DNA of 24,077 nucleotides from Bacteroidota bacterium. GTDB lineage: Bacteria; Bacteroidota; Bacteroidia; Sphingobacteriales; Sphingobacteriaceae. The translations under genes and the position numbers were made by a program. The notes under the pieces were generated by a model. It was given only the letters and a program-made list of their open reading frames with translations. It was not told the origin of the DNA and searched no databases. This document shows, piece after piece, positions 7,371 to 14,908 of this stretch. Where the stretch lies: the NCBI GenBank assembly GCA_025355225.1, contig JANYAB010000758.1, positions 1 to 24,077 of the forward strand. Direction: 5' to 3'. Every line of letters begins with the position of its first letter. Positions within the stretch are counted from its first letter, which is position 1.

Positions 7371-7445
7371 AATTGGTTGAATGGTTGATTAAGTGAGTGG
7401 TTGATTAAGTAGTCGTTATATAACTTAATCAACCCAATCAATTTT
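7371..7445. terminator. Inverted repeats between convergent olsF-like and phoU genes, likely bidirectional terminator
   Basis: GGTTGATTAAGT (7399-7410) and ACTTAATCAACC (7423-7434) form a perfect 12-bp stem with a 12-nt loop. A second, imperfect left arm (about 7371-7393, AATTGGTTGAATGGTTGATT onward) can pair with the same right side extended through CAATCAATTTT. The two left arms are direct repeats of GGTTGATTAAG. U-tracts are weak on both strands, so termination is inferred from position between convergent genes. Confidence 0.5.
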
Positions 7446-7479
7446 CCCTTCGCTTCAACGTAAAAAGAGATTGTTACTC

Positions 7480-8154
7480 CTACTGCTTACCTTTCTGGGA
7501 AGGCGAATGCTTTAATATTTTGGCTTCGACGTAAAAAATTATCTCCTCGGCTATGTTTTTAGACTGATCGCCTATGCGCTCCAGCTTACGGATGATGGAC
7601 AGCATAAACAATGCTTCGTTAATGCCGGTGATATCAGCCTTTATCACCTCGGCGATAGTAACGGGGGCGTTGTCATTTATGGCATCAAGCACGTCGTCCC
7701 TTTTAAAAATGCTGCGGGCCAGTGCTGTATCTTCATTTTCAAAAGCAGTCCGTGTATCAGTCAAAATATTAATGGCCTCGTCGTACATGCGTATAATAGA
7801 TGTCCTTTCTAACGCCGTAGCATCGAAGTTCACCGTTGAATCAACTACATATTGGGCCACACCCGATGCAATATCGCCGATACGCTCGAGGTTAGTATTA
7901 ATTTTTAGTGCAGCTAACAAAAAGCGCAGGTCAATAGCAACCGGGCAATACAATGCGAAAACATTCTCAATGTCACGATCGATCTTCAATTCAAAAGAAT
8001 TTACCCTTCTTTCTTTAACCAAAACTTCACGTGCCAGGTCTTTGTCAAATTGCACCATGGATTCCTTTGCTTTATTCAATTGCGACTGAACAAGCATCCA
8101 CATGTTTACCAGCTCTTTCTTAACCCCGTTTATTTCGTTTTCTAATGGTGTCAT
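7480..8154 (-). CDS. phoU: Phosphate signalling protein PhoU
   Basis: A 224-aa cytosolic helical protein with two repeats of the three-helix PhoU bundle. It carries the metal-binding style ExxxD patterns in both halves: residues ~66-95 (IDLRFLLAALKINTNLERIGDIA, with ERIGD) and ~180-205 (SIIRKLERIGDQSKNIAEE, with the second ERIGD). It links Pst transporter activity to the histidine kinase that controls the Pho regulon, normally keeping it silent when Pi is plentiful. It is the last gene of the porin-pst operon, 47 bp after pstB. No kinase/regulator gene (phoR/phoB) is in the window. Confidence 0.97.
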   Translation of the reverse strand: MTPLENEINGVKKELVNMWMLVQSQLNKAKESMVQFDKDLAREVLVKERRVNSFELKIDRDIENVFALYCPVAIDLRFLLAALKINTNLERIGDIASGVAQYVVDSTVNFDATALERTSIIRMYDEAINILTDTRTAFENEDTALARSIFKRDDVLDAINDNAPVTIAEVIKADITGINEALFMLSIIRKLERIGDQSKNIAEEIIFYVEAKILKHSPSQKGKQ

Positions 8155-8201
8155 AATTTTTTAAATTCTAAATAATTAAACTTTAAATTCTAACTACAAT
8201 A

Positions 8202-8960
8202 TTAACTGAACCTGCCTGTAATATAATTCTGCGTGCGCTTGTCTTTAGGGTTGGTAAACATAGTTTTGGTCTCATCAAACTCCACCAGTTCGCCCAGGTA
8301 AAAAAAGGCTGTTCTATCGCTAACACGCGCGGCCTGCTGCATATTATGTGTCACAATTATCAGGGTATATTTAGTTTTCAGCTCATGGAACAAATTCTCA
8401 ACGCTTGAGGTAGATATAGGGTCGAGTGCCGAAGTTGGCTCATCAAATAAAATCAGTTCAGGCTCCATTGCTATCGCCCTGGCAATACATAGGCGCTGCT
8501 GTTGCCCGCCAGAAAGAAATGTTCCTTTCTTATGCAACGAGTCTTTTACTTCTTTCCACAATGCCGCGCTGGTTAGTGATTTTTCAACTATGACATCCTT
8601 ATCTGCTTTTGAAACTTTAAGGCCATTTAACAGGTAGCCGGCTATTACATTTTCGTAAATGCTCAAATTTGGAAACGGATTAGGCCTTTGAAACACCATG
8701 CCTATTTTGTACCTGACATAGATCACGTTCATTTTATAAACATCTTCGTTATCCAGTTTCATTATGCCTTTTGTAGTAGCCCCGGGGATTAGTTCGTGCA
8801 TCCGGTTGATGCCGCGCAGAAATGTTGTTTTGCCGCACCCTGAAGGGCCCATCACTGCAACGACCTCATTTTTTTTTATCTTGATATTCACATCTTTTAC
8901 AACATGATTATCGCCAAAATATGCATTAAAATTTTCAGCGCTTACAATTGAACTTTCCAT
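8202..8960 (-). CDS. pstB: Phosphate ABC transporter ATP-binding protein PstB
   Basis: A 252-aa ATPase that powers PstCA. Walker A GPSGCGKT (38-45), Q-loop in FQRPNPFP (90-97), ABC signature LSGGQQQR (149-156), Walker B LILFDEP (169-175) and switch His205 in VTHN are all intact. Asn/Pro-rich FQRPNPFP is characteristic of PstB as against other ABC ATPases. The start codon lies inside the end of pstA (19-bp overlap), indicating tight coupling. Length is normal for the family. Confidence 0.98.
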   Translation of the reverse strand: MESSIVSAENFNAYFGDNHVVKDVNIKIKKNEVVAVMGPSGCGKTTFLRGINRMHELIPGATTKGIMKLDNEDVYKMNVIYVRYKIGMVFQRPNPFPNLSIYENVIAGYLLNGLKVSKADKDVIVEKSLTSAALWKEVKDSLHKKGTFLSGGQQQRLCIARAIAMEPELILFDEPTSALDPISTSSVENLFHELKTKYTLIIVTHNMQQAARVSDRTAFFYLGELVEFDETKTMFTNPKDKRTQNYITGRFS

Positions 8961-9787
8961 TTTTTTGTGATCTGCTTTGTTAATATGTTTATGAGTAAAA
9001 CAAAGAATAGTAATAAAAACGATGCTCCCCAGGCCAGGTCGTGCCAGTCATCGTAAGGGCTTGTGGCGTAAGTAAATATCAAATGGGGCAAACTCTCCAT
9101 TGGTTTAGTAATAGAGGCAGATAAATAAGGGTTACCAAATGCAGTAAATAATAGCGGTGCAGTTTCGCCAACAATACGCGCTATAGATAGCATAATTCCA
9201 GATAAAATTCCTGCAAAACCACAGGGAACAATTACCTTTAAGATCACCCGATGATAAGGCACGCCTAATGACAACGCAGCTTCTTTAAGCGAATCTGGTA
9301 GTAAACGCAGGGTTTGCTCTGTTGAACGTATCACAATAGGCAGCATCATAATAGCTAATGCGATACTACCGGATATGGCTGAAAATGTCCCCAAAGGTTT
9401 CACCACCCAAAAGTAAACCACAATACCAACCACTATTGATGGCACCCCCTGTAAAACATCAACACAAAGACCACTGTAATAAGTCAGTCGGGTTTTGGGG
9501 TTTTCGCTAAGGTAAATACCCGAAAGTATACCAATAGGGATAGCCACAACAGATGCGAGGCCTACAATTATTAAACTGCCTAACAATGCATTAGCGATCC
9601 CACCGCCTGTTTCACCAACAGGTTTGGGCACGTGAGTTAAAAAATGCCAGTTAACATGCGTAACGCCCTGCTTTATAATATAAAGCAGTACTATAATTAA
9701 TGGCAGGGTAATAACAAAAGCTAAAAATACAATCAGCGATTTAAATAAAATACTCTTGGTATTTCTAAGTTTTATCCGTGTATCCAT
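8942..9787 (-). CDS. pstA: Phosphate ABC transporter permease PstA
   Basis: A 281-aa inner-membrane permease with about six transmembrane helices. It shows the coupling-loop EAA motif, SLKEAALSLGVPYHRVILKV (about 165-184), which contacts PstB, and the PstA-type GIANALLGSL and GVPSIVVGIVVY segments. It pairs with PstC to form the Pi channel. It starts 4 bp after the pstC stop and overlaps pstB by 19 bp at its end. Confidence 0.97.
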   Translation of the reverse strand: MDTRIKLRNTKSILFKSLIVFLAFVITLPLIIVLLYIIKQGVTHVNWHFLTHVPKPVGETGGGIANALLGSLIIVGLASVVAIPIGILSGIYLSENPKTRLTYYSGLCVDVLQGVPSIVVGIVVYFWVVKPLGTFSAISGSIALAIMMLPIVIRSTEQTLRLLPDSLKEAALSLGVPYHRVILKVIVPCGFAGILSGIMLSIARIVGETAPLLFTAFGNPYLSASITKPMESLPHLIFTYATSPYDDWHDLAWGASFLLLFFVLLINILTKQITKKWKVQL

Positions 9788-9791
9788 ATCG

Positions 9792-10781
9792 TTAGTTATT
9801 AGTGAATTTTGTGATTATCCTTTTGCCGATAAGGTTGATAATCACTGTGACAAAGAATAATACCAAACCAAGTTCAATAAGGGCCGATAAATATACCGTA
9901 TGATCTGCTTCGGTAAATTCGTTGGCAATAACGCTGGCCATTGTATTCCCTGGTCCAAAAAAGATCTCTTTAAAGGAGTTGCCTATAGCACTGGTATTAC
10001 CGATCAACATAGTTACAGCCATTGTTTCGCCCAGTGCCCGACCAAGTGACAAAAGAACGCCTGCAAATAAACCCGTACGGGTAAAAGGTAAAATTACGCT
10101 CCGGATCACTTCAAAACGGGTTGCACCTAAAGCGTAAGCACCTTCCTTTAGAGGCGAAGGTACCATTCGGATCAGTGAGGTCCCGAGGGATGCCGCATAT
10201 GGAATGATCATAACAGCCAATACAAGCGATGAAGTAAAAATACCCACTCCATAGGGCGCAATACCTATTTTTGCCTCAAAGGTTCTGATAAGAGGTACCA
10301 ATACAAATATGCCCCAAAATCCATAAATGACAGAAGGTACCGCAGCGATCAACTCGATCGTATTTTTTAAAAGGTTTGAAAGCCAGCCTTTTGTATTGTA
10401 TTCGCCAAGATAAATGGCTATGGCGTATGAAAACGGAATAGAAATGATCAATGCCGTAAATGAGGTTAGTAACGTACCCATTAAAAATGGGTAAGCACCA
10501 TATATGTTCTGAACCGGGTCCCATACTTTTCCCCATAAATAACTTATGCCTAATGCCTTTATGGACGGAATCGATTGTACAATGAGGGTGATCAAAATCC
10601 CTATCACAAGGATCAGCATGACAATACTCATAATCCTAAGTATGCCCTTAAATATTTTCTCCCATTTAAGCTGACCGTCGGATATGCTTAATCGTTTATT
10701 TTTTGCTAATCCAGCCTGTTTATTTATCGGCAAAGAACCTGGTTTTAAATAGGCAGTACTATCATTTTGGTTATTTTCCAT
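9792..10781 (-). CDS. pstC: Phosphate ABC transporter permease PstC
   Basis: A 329-aa permease, partner of PstA. After a ~45-residue polar cytoplasmic N-terminus comes the first membrane helix (about 48-70), then the PstC hallmarks YGAYPFLMGTLLTS (about 94-107) and AAVPSVIYGFWG (about 146-157), and the EAA loop PLKEGAYALGATRFEVIRSV (about 210-229). The later SLGRALGETMAVTMLIGN segment is typical of PstC. It lies 153 bp after pstS, a gap that holds two hairpins, and is followed by pstA after 4 bp. Confidence 0.97.
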   Translation of the reverse strand: MENNQNDSTAYLKPGSLPINKQAGLAKNKRLSISDGQLKWEKIFKGILRIMSIVMLILVIGILITLIVQSIPSIKALGISYLWGKVWDPVQNIYGAYPFLMGTLLTSFTALIISIPFSYAIAIYLGEYNTKGWLSNLLKNTIELIAAVPSVIYGFWGIFVLVPLIRTFEAKIGIAPYGVGIFTSSLVLAVMIIPYAASLGTSLIRMVPSPLKEGAYALGATRFEVIRSVILPFTRTGLFAGVLLSLGRALGETMAVTMLIGNTSAIGNSFKEIFFGPGNTMASVIANEFTEADHTVYLSALIELGLVLFFVTVIINLIGKRIITKFTNN

Positions 10782-10797
10782 GGTTTTTATGGCTGAC

Positions 10798-10812
10798 CCC
10801 GATAAAATCGGG
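10798..10812 (-). promoter_or_regulatory. Small hairpin just upstream of pstC start
   Basis: CCCGAT-AAA-ATCGGG gives a perfect 6-bp stem with a 3-base loop, ending 16 nt before the pstC ATG. It could affect pstC translation initiation or protect the downstream mRNA. That role is inferred from position only. Confidence 0.4.
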
Positions 10813-10850
10813 AAATAATTTCACAAAATTGTGGTTTCCTCTTTCAAAAC

Positions 10851-10884
10851 AATTACCAGCCCCGAATAATCCGGGCTGGTAATT
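10851..10884 (-). terminator. Stem-loop between pstS and pstC (attenuator or mRNA stabiliser)
   Basis: AATTACCAGCCC (10851-10862) and GGGCTGGTAATT (10873-10884) form a perfect 12-bp stem with a 10-nt loop. On the minus strand it is followed by GTTTTG, not a full U-tract. It lies 51 bp after the pstS stop. Such hairpins after binding-protein genes typically allow partial readthrough or protect the pstS mRNA, giving more PstS than permease. That is the likely reading here. Confidence 0.7.
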
Positions 10885-10934
10885 AATAGGGTTAAATCGT
10901 CGTTAATCTTACGATAGCAACGCTTCTAACTTTG

Positions 10935-11987
10935 TTATTTTAAAATTGGTTTGCCATCATAGGTAGCAGATTTCAATATCTTTTCGGCAACTTTTACTGC
11001 TGATTTTGAAAGTGGTGCATAATTTAATGGCGCAGAGAATTTTTGGCCATCGTGAACAACATACCACAACAATTCTAATACTTTCTTAGTCCTTTCGGCA
11101 GGGCGGCCATTATAATTTTGTTCTTTATAAATAAGTGCCCAGGTAAAGCTTGAAATTGGATACCCTTTAGCATTATCTGTATTTGTCAAAGAAACCTTTG
11201 AATCAGCAGGCAACTCAACATTGCTTGCCAATGTAGTTGTAGCAAGTGATGGTGTAATAAATTTGCCAGATTTATTTTGAACATTAGCAAAAGTCATTTT
11301 GTTTTGCAACGCGTAAATCAATTCAACGTAAGCAATAGCACCAGGGGTTTGTTTAACTAAACCCGAAACGCCTTCGCTGCCTTTGCCGCCTAAGCCTGCC
11401 GGCCAGTTAACTGCCGACGCTTTACCTACTTTTTTAGCCCATTCCTCGTTTACTTTGGTTAAATAGTCTGTGAAGATGAAAGATGTCCCACTACCGTCTG
11501 AACGGTGAACAACCACTATAGGCATATCAGGTAACTTAACACCTTTATTGGTCGCAGCTATTTCAGGACTGTTCCATTTGGTGATTTTACCCAAATAGAT
11601 ATCTGCAATATCCTTACCCGAAAGGTTTAATGCGGCAGTAACACCAGGGATATTATAGGTAATTACAACAGCTCCCGCAGCAACCGGTATATGTAAAACC
11701 GGAACTCCTAATTTAGCAGTTTGATCCGGGTTTAAAGGAGCATCAGATTCACCAAAATCAACGGTTTTGTTGGTTAATTGCAATATACCTCCACCTGAAC
11801 CGATTGATTGGTAATTAACTTTTACATTGTTGGTTTTATCATATTCAGAAAACACTTTTGAAAACAACGGATACACAAATGTACCTCCTGCGCCTAATAA
11901 AGTATTATCCTGGGCCGAGGCCGACAAGGTTATGCATGATGCGGCTACTGCTACAACTGCTAACTTTAAACTTTTGATTATTTTCAT
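10935..11987 (-). CDS. pstS: Phosphate-binding protein PstS
   Basis: Periplasmic high-affinity Pi-binding protein. I choose the ATG at 11987 (350 aa) because it begins a clear Sec signal peptide, MKIIKSLKLAVVAVAASCIT, with cleavage after ASA (about residue 25). The longer in-frame version would add 16 polar residues and overlap the porin stop. PstS features include GAGGTFVYPLFSKVF near the mature N-terminus, the phosphate-binding GSGGG and HRSDGSGTSFIFTDYL loops, and GKGSEGVSGLV. It follows the porin gene by 37 bp and would share its transcript. The serine/glycine-rich loops are intact. Confidence 0.96.
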   Translation of the reverse strand: MKIIKSLKLAVVAVAASCITLSASAQDNTLLGAGGTFVYPLFSKVFSEYDKTNNVKVNYQSIGSGGGILQLTNKTVDFGESDAPLNPDQTAKLGVPVLHIPVAAGAVVITYNIPGVTAALNLSGKDIADIYLGKITKWNSPEIAATNKGVKLPDMPIVVVHRSDGSGTSFIFTDYLTKVNEEWAKKVGKASAVNWPAGLGGKGSEGVSGLVKQTPGAIAYVELIYALQNKMTFANVQNKSGKFITPSLATTTLASNVELPADSKVSLTNTDNAKGYPISSFTWALIYKEQNYNGRPAERTKKVLELLWYVVHDGQKFSAPLNYAPLSKSAVKVAEKILKSATYDGKPILK

Positions 11988-12024
11988 GATCTGTTTATTG
12001 TTTGATTGTGATTGTGTGCGTGAA

Positions 12025-13428
12025 TTATTTACCAAAAGTAAAGAAGAAGGTAAACCTGTAAACCACTGTATTGCCGTCGGCTAAACCACCTGATGCTGAT
12101 GGTCTTTGATCTTTATAGTTAACCAGCCAGATATTTGGCATAAAGTGTACATTTTTAGTCGGTGTAAAATCTAAGCCGGCTGTATAAAAGGTCTCTTTAG
12201 TGTAAGGATCGTAGGATGAAAAATTGGTAAGTTTTGTATAAGTATTAGCATTGTCAAAATCGTTGTTAGGGTTATAACCATCGTAACGGGCAAAGAAACC
12301 AAGTTTATCCTTAACAATTGCCCCTTTTACAAAGACAGATATTCCCTGAACAGTTGCATCAGCGGCCGATGTTGTATTGGTCGTAATTACACCGTTGGCG
12401 ATCTTATTAGAGTAGGCTTCTACACCAACCGTAAGTTTTGGGGTAGTATAAGCTACAAAACCTTTTATCACGCTGTGTGACTGCTGACCTACCGAAACCG
12501 GAACAGGAGGAGTGTTAACATTTACTGTTGAGCTGCCTGCAGTTAAAACGTGATCGTAGTAAAAGTCAACAAGCAATTTCTGACCGAAGAATTTTCCCCA
12601 CAAATCGCCATAGAACATTTTAAAGAAACCTGTATTGGGGTTATTAGGGCCAGCAGCCAATAAGCTTGAAGTGCTATTATTACCCACCATTAATACATAA
12701 CCATAGTTTTTTGTTTTAGGATCAAAAGTTCCCTGTAAGGCAGCACCAACATCATACGAGTTGGTTTTATGAAAGTCAGTTATCGTTTTTTCTATAGAAC
12801 GATATCCCCATGTTTTTTCTGATAGTGATGTAGGGCCGTTGGTGCCGGGTTCATTTAGGGCAAAACCAGGAGTTGACATTTCGCCGATCACAAAATCTGT
12901 TCCGTTAAAAATGTTCCTGTATCTTAAGTTAATATTTTTAATAAAAAAAGCCATCTTGTTATCAACAAGGTTATCACCGTTTTGTATAGCGGTTGCACCA
13001 TTAACACCAGTGTTTGCGTTTGGTTCAGATGCTAACAGCAATTCTGCAGTAAACTGGCGGGTAATGTCATAGTCATAACCCAAATAGATACGACGGAACT
13101 GGAATGCATTCCTGCCGGTAGCAACACCATTATACATCGTTTCAGCGCCCCTCGCTAATTTATCGGCGTAGCCAGCATAATAAAAATCGCCGAAGGAATA
13201 GCCCCACACCCTTCTTACAGGTTTCCATGCGGTATCTGCATCAGCAGGTTTTGGAGCCGATTTTGTTTCTGTTGTTATTGCATCAGATTTCTTATCTGAT
13301 TTTGTATCAGCATTTGCAAACGTTGTTGCAGCAGGTGCGGATGCTGTCTGTGCTTTACTATTAAAGCCAGCAAATAAAAGGGCTGATAATAATATGGGCC
13401 CGGCAATCTTGGTAAACATTCGTTTCAT
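12025..13428 (-). CDS. Outer-membrane porin, first gene of the phosphate operon
   Basis: A 467-aa beta-barrel porin when started at the ATG at 13428. This start gives a signal peptide (MKRMFTKIAGPILLSALLFA, then SKAQ cleavage); an in-frame ATG 42 bp upstream lacks one at its N-terminus. After a Ala/Lys/Thr-rich linker (~30-65) the barrel begins at WGYSFGDFYYAGYAD. Alternating amphipathic strands run to a C-terminal aromatic strand, RFTFFFTFGK, as expected for barrel assembly. It resembles Bacteroidota members of the OprP/OprO phosphate-selective porin group. Its place immediately before pstS suggests it passes Pi across the outer membrane. Selectivity is inferred from that context. Confidence 0.85.
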   Translation of the reverse strand: MKRMFTKIAGPILLSALLFAGFNSKAQTASAPAATTFANADTKSDKKSDAITTETKSAPKPADADTAWKPVRRVWGYSFGDFYYAGYADKLARGAETMYNGVATGRNAFQFRRIYLGYDYDITRQFTAELLLASEPNANTGVNGATAIQNGDNLVDNKMAFFIKNINLRYRNIFNGTDFVIGEMSTPGFALNEPGTNGPTSLSEKTWGYRSIEKTITDFHKTNSYDVGAALQGTFDPKTKNYGYVLMVGNNSTSSLLAAGPNNPNTGFFKMFYGDLWGKFFGQKLLVDFYYDHVLTAGSSTVNVNTPPVPVSVGQQSHSVIKGFVAYTTPKLTVGVEAYSNKIANGVITTNTTSAADATVQGISVFVKGAIVKDKLGFFARYDGYNPNNDFDNANTYTKLTNFSSYDPYTKETFYTAGLDFTPTKNVHFMPNIWLVNYKDQRPSASGGLADGNTVVYRFTFFFTFGK

Positions 13429-13457
13429 GTTTGGTAAGGTTAAATTAAATTTCGGGT

Positions 13458-13465
13458 CAAAAGTG
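13458..13465 (-). promoter_or_regulatory. Candidate -7 promoter box of the porin-pst operon
   Basis: The minus strand reads CACTTTTG, seven of eight matches to TAnnTTTG. It is 29 bp before the porin ATG at 13428, so a start site near 13451 would leave a leader of about 24 nt. The 11-bp-phased repeats lie just upstream. Confidence 0.5.
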
Positions 13466-13476
13466 CACACCTTGCA

Positions 13477-13514
13477 TTACCTTAATGTTAACAATGGATT
13501 AACATTTGGTAATG
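13477..13514. promoter_or_regulatory. Candidate Pho box upstream of the porin-pst operon
   Basis: On the plus strand TTAACA (13488-13493) and TTAACA (13499-13504) are separated by 5 bp, a period of 11 bp. A weaker unit TTACCT (13477-13482) lies one period away. The core GTTAACAATGGATTAACAT (13487-13505) is also nearly palindromic, and longer arms CATTACC / GGTAATG flank it (13475-13514). TTAACA-N5-TTAACA equals the PhoP-box consensus known from Bacillus (TTnACA repeats, 11-bp period). A 16/19 copy lies upstream of the DUF47 gene. Binding by a PhoB/PhoP-type regulator is inferred. Confidence 0.65.
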
Positions 13515-13583
13515 ATATTTAAATATTGTTTACATTATCAACAATTGTTATTAACCCGGACTATTGGGATTACAAGGACATAC

Positions 13584-13638
13584 ATTGCAATAATTGCTAT
13601 AAATACTTAATAAGTAAGTATTTATAGCAATAAGCAAT
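13584..13638. repeat. Long AT-rich palindrome in the porin upstream region
   Basis: ATTGCTATAAATACTTA (13593-13609) and TAAGTATTTATAGCAAT (13615-13631) form a perfect 17-bp inverted repeat with a 5-nt centre (ATAAG). An outer pair ATTGC (13584-13588) / GCAAT (13634-13638) extends it across short unpaired bases. There is no U-tract on either side, so it is not a typical terminator. An operator or a structured RNA end of the efflux operon is possible. The rest of 13515-13825 shows only an 8-bp AT stem (13776-13797). Confidence 0.75.
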
Positions 13639-13680
13639 CTGTATTATACTAAGGAAAAGACTAATTTGTTACGATTTATA

Positions 13681-13699
13681 TTTAATATAGTCTTAACAT
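13681..13699. promoter_or_regulatory. Weak third copy of the Pho-box-like element
   Basis: TTTAATATAGTCTTAACAT matches the DUF47-promoter element at 14 of 19 positions and keeps TTAATA-N5-TTAACA at 11-bp spacing. It is about 250 bp upstream of the porin start, in AT-rich sequence where chance matches are more likely. Confidence 0.3.
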
Positions 13700-13775
13700 T
13701 GTGCAAGTGCACTTAAGCTTTTGATTTTTAAGGTATTGTATTGGTAATTCATTCCAAAAATGCTTAACACCTGTC

Positions 13776-13797
13776 AAATTGATTGTTTTATCAATTT
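13776..13797 (-). terminator. AT-rich stem after the efflux operon, weak terminator candidate
   Basis: AAATTGAT (13776-13783) and ATCAATTT (13790-13797) form an 8-bp stem with a 6-nt loop, 28 bp after the adaptor gene stop. There is no run of U after it on the minus strand, so it may only be an mRNA end structure. Confidence 0.3.
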
Positions 13798-13825
13798 AAT
13801 TTAAGGTTATTGTTACATTATTAAA

Positions 13826-14908
13826 TTAATTAACGGCCGCGCCTTCTTTTATTTCATCATTTGCAGTAGTAAGTATATGATCACCAGCTTTTAAATTTCC
13901 AAATACTTCGGTCGAATCATGGCTGGCCAATCCTTCTTTAATATCCACCAGGGCGGCTTTACCATCTTTCACCAATATGATATACTCCCTTTCAGTAGAA
14001 CGGACAATAGCCGAATTTGGCACCAACAATGATTTTGCACCGGATAACATGGGTATTTTTGCCTCGGCATACATTCCTGGTTTCAGCTGCCCGTCTTTAT
14101 TCAGCACATCAATTTCAATGGCTTCCTGGCGCATGCTTCCTAAAGCGTTGGCCGAGCGGCTGATCTTCGCCGTTTGTTCTTGTCCCGGCATGGCATTAAA
14201 AATAAAACTAACCGGTTGTTTCAAATCAACCTTGTCGACATAATTTTCGGGGATATCTACTACAAGTCTCATTTTGTGTACGTCCTGCAGCATCAGCATA
14301 GGCTGGTCCGTCGCCTTGCCCGGTGAGACAAGTGCTCCCGGTGAGACATTACGCTGGACGATCATGCCATCAAAAGACGCATAAATTTTAAGATATCCTT
14401 GCATGGTTCTCACTGCCTCAACATTTGACCGTTCAGAGCTGGCCATCGCTTCGTCGGCTTTCATTTTAGAAAGAGCATTGTCTATTTCCAACGACGAAAC
14501 TGAACCTGGCTCCATGGCAGCTTCTTTTAAGCGCTGGTATTTTTCCTTACTGGCCACAGCATTTTCCCGGGCCTGCAAATAACGGGAATTGGCAGCCTGT
14601 AATTGTGATTCCATTTCGGGGGCCTCCAGAATCATTAGTAACTGTCCCTTTTTCACAATTGATCCGCGGTCGACAAACAGTTGCTTCACAAATCCATTTA
14701 TTTTAGGGAATAGGTTAACCTCGTCAAAAGGAACCAACTGCCCCGGCAAACGGGCGTAGCTTGACAGCGCTTTTTCAGCAACAGTGCTTAGTTGTGTCTT
14801 ATTTTCGGACTGTTTTTTATTATTTGTTAGATCAGCCGGTTTTTGGTCGCCTGAGCAGGCAGCGAATAGTCCGGTTATAGCAGCCAGCAGTATGATTTTA
14901 TATTTCAT
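13826..14908 (-). CDS. RND efflux periplasmic adaptor, lipoprotein (HlyD/AcrA-like)
   Basis: A 360-aa membrane-fusion protein that bridges the RND pump and outer-membrane channel. The ATG at 14908 is chosen because it begins a lipoprotein signal peptide with lipobox FAAC (Cys18). A TTG 15 bp upstream is less likely. Visible domains are a lipoyl/biotinyl-like half (VNLFPKINGFVKQLFVDRGS), a short alpha-hairpin (about 90-150), the second lipoyl half (IYASFDGMIVQRNVSPGALV) and a beta-barrel ending in the membrane-proximal domain. The start overlaps the end of the RND gene by 11 bp, and it is the last gene of the operon. Confidence 0.92.
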   Translation of the reverse strand: MKYKIILLAAITGLFAACSGDQKPADLTNNKKQSENKTQLSTVAEKALSSYARLPGQLVPFDEVNLFPKINGFVKQLFVDRGSIVKKGQLLMILEAPEMESQLQAANSRYLQARENAVASKEKYQRLKEAAMEPGSVSSLEIDNALSKMKADEAMASSERSNVEAVRTMQGYLKIYASFDGMIVQRNVSPGALVSPGKATDQPMLMLQDVHKMRLVVDIPENYVDKVDLKQPVSFIFNAMPGQEQTAKISRSANALGSMRQEAIEIDVLNKDGQLKPGMYAEAKIPMLSGAKSLLVPNSAIVRSTEREYIILVKDGKAALVDIKEGLASHDSTEVFGNLKAGDHILTTANDEIKEGAAVN

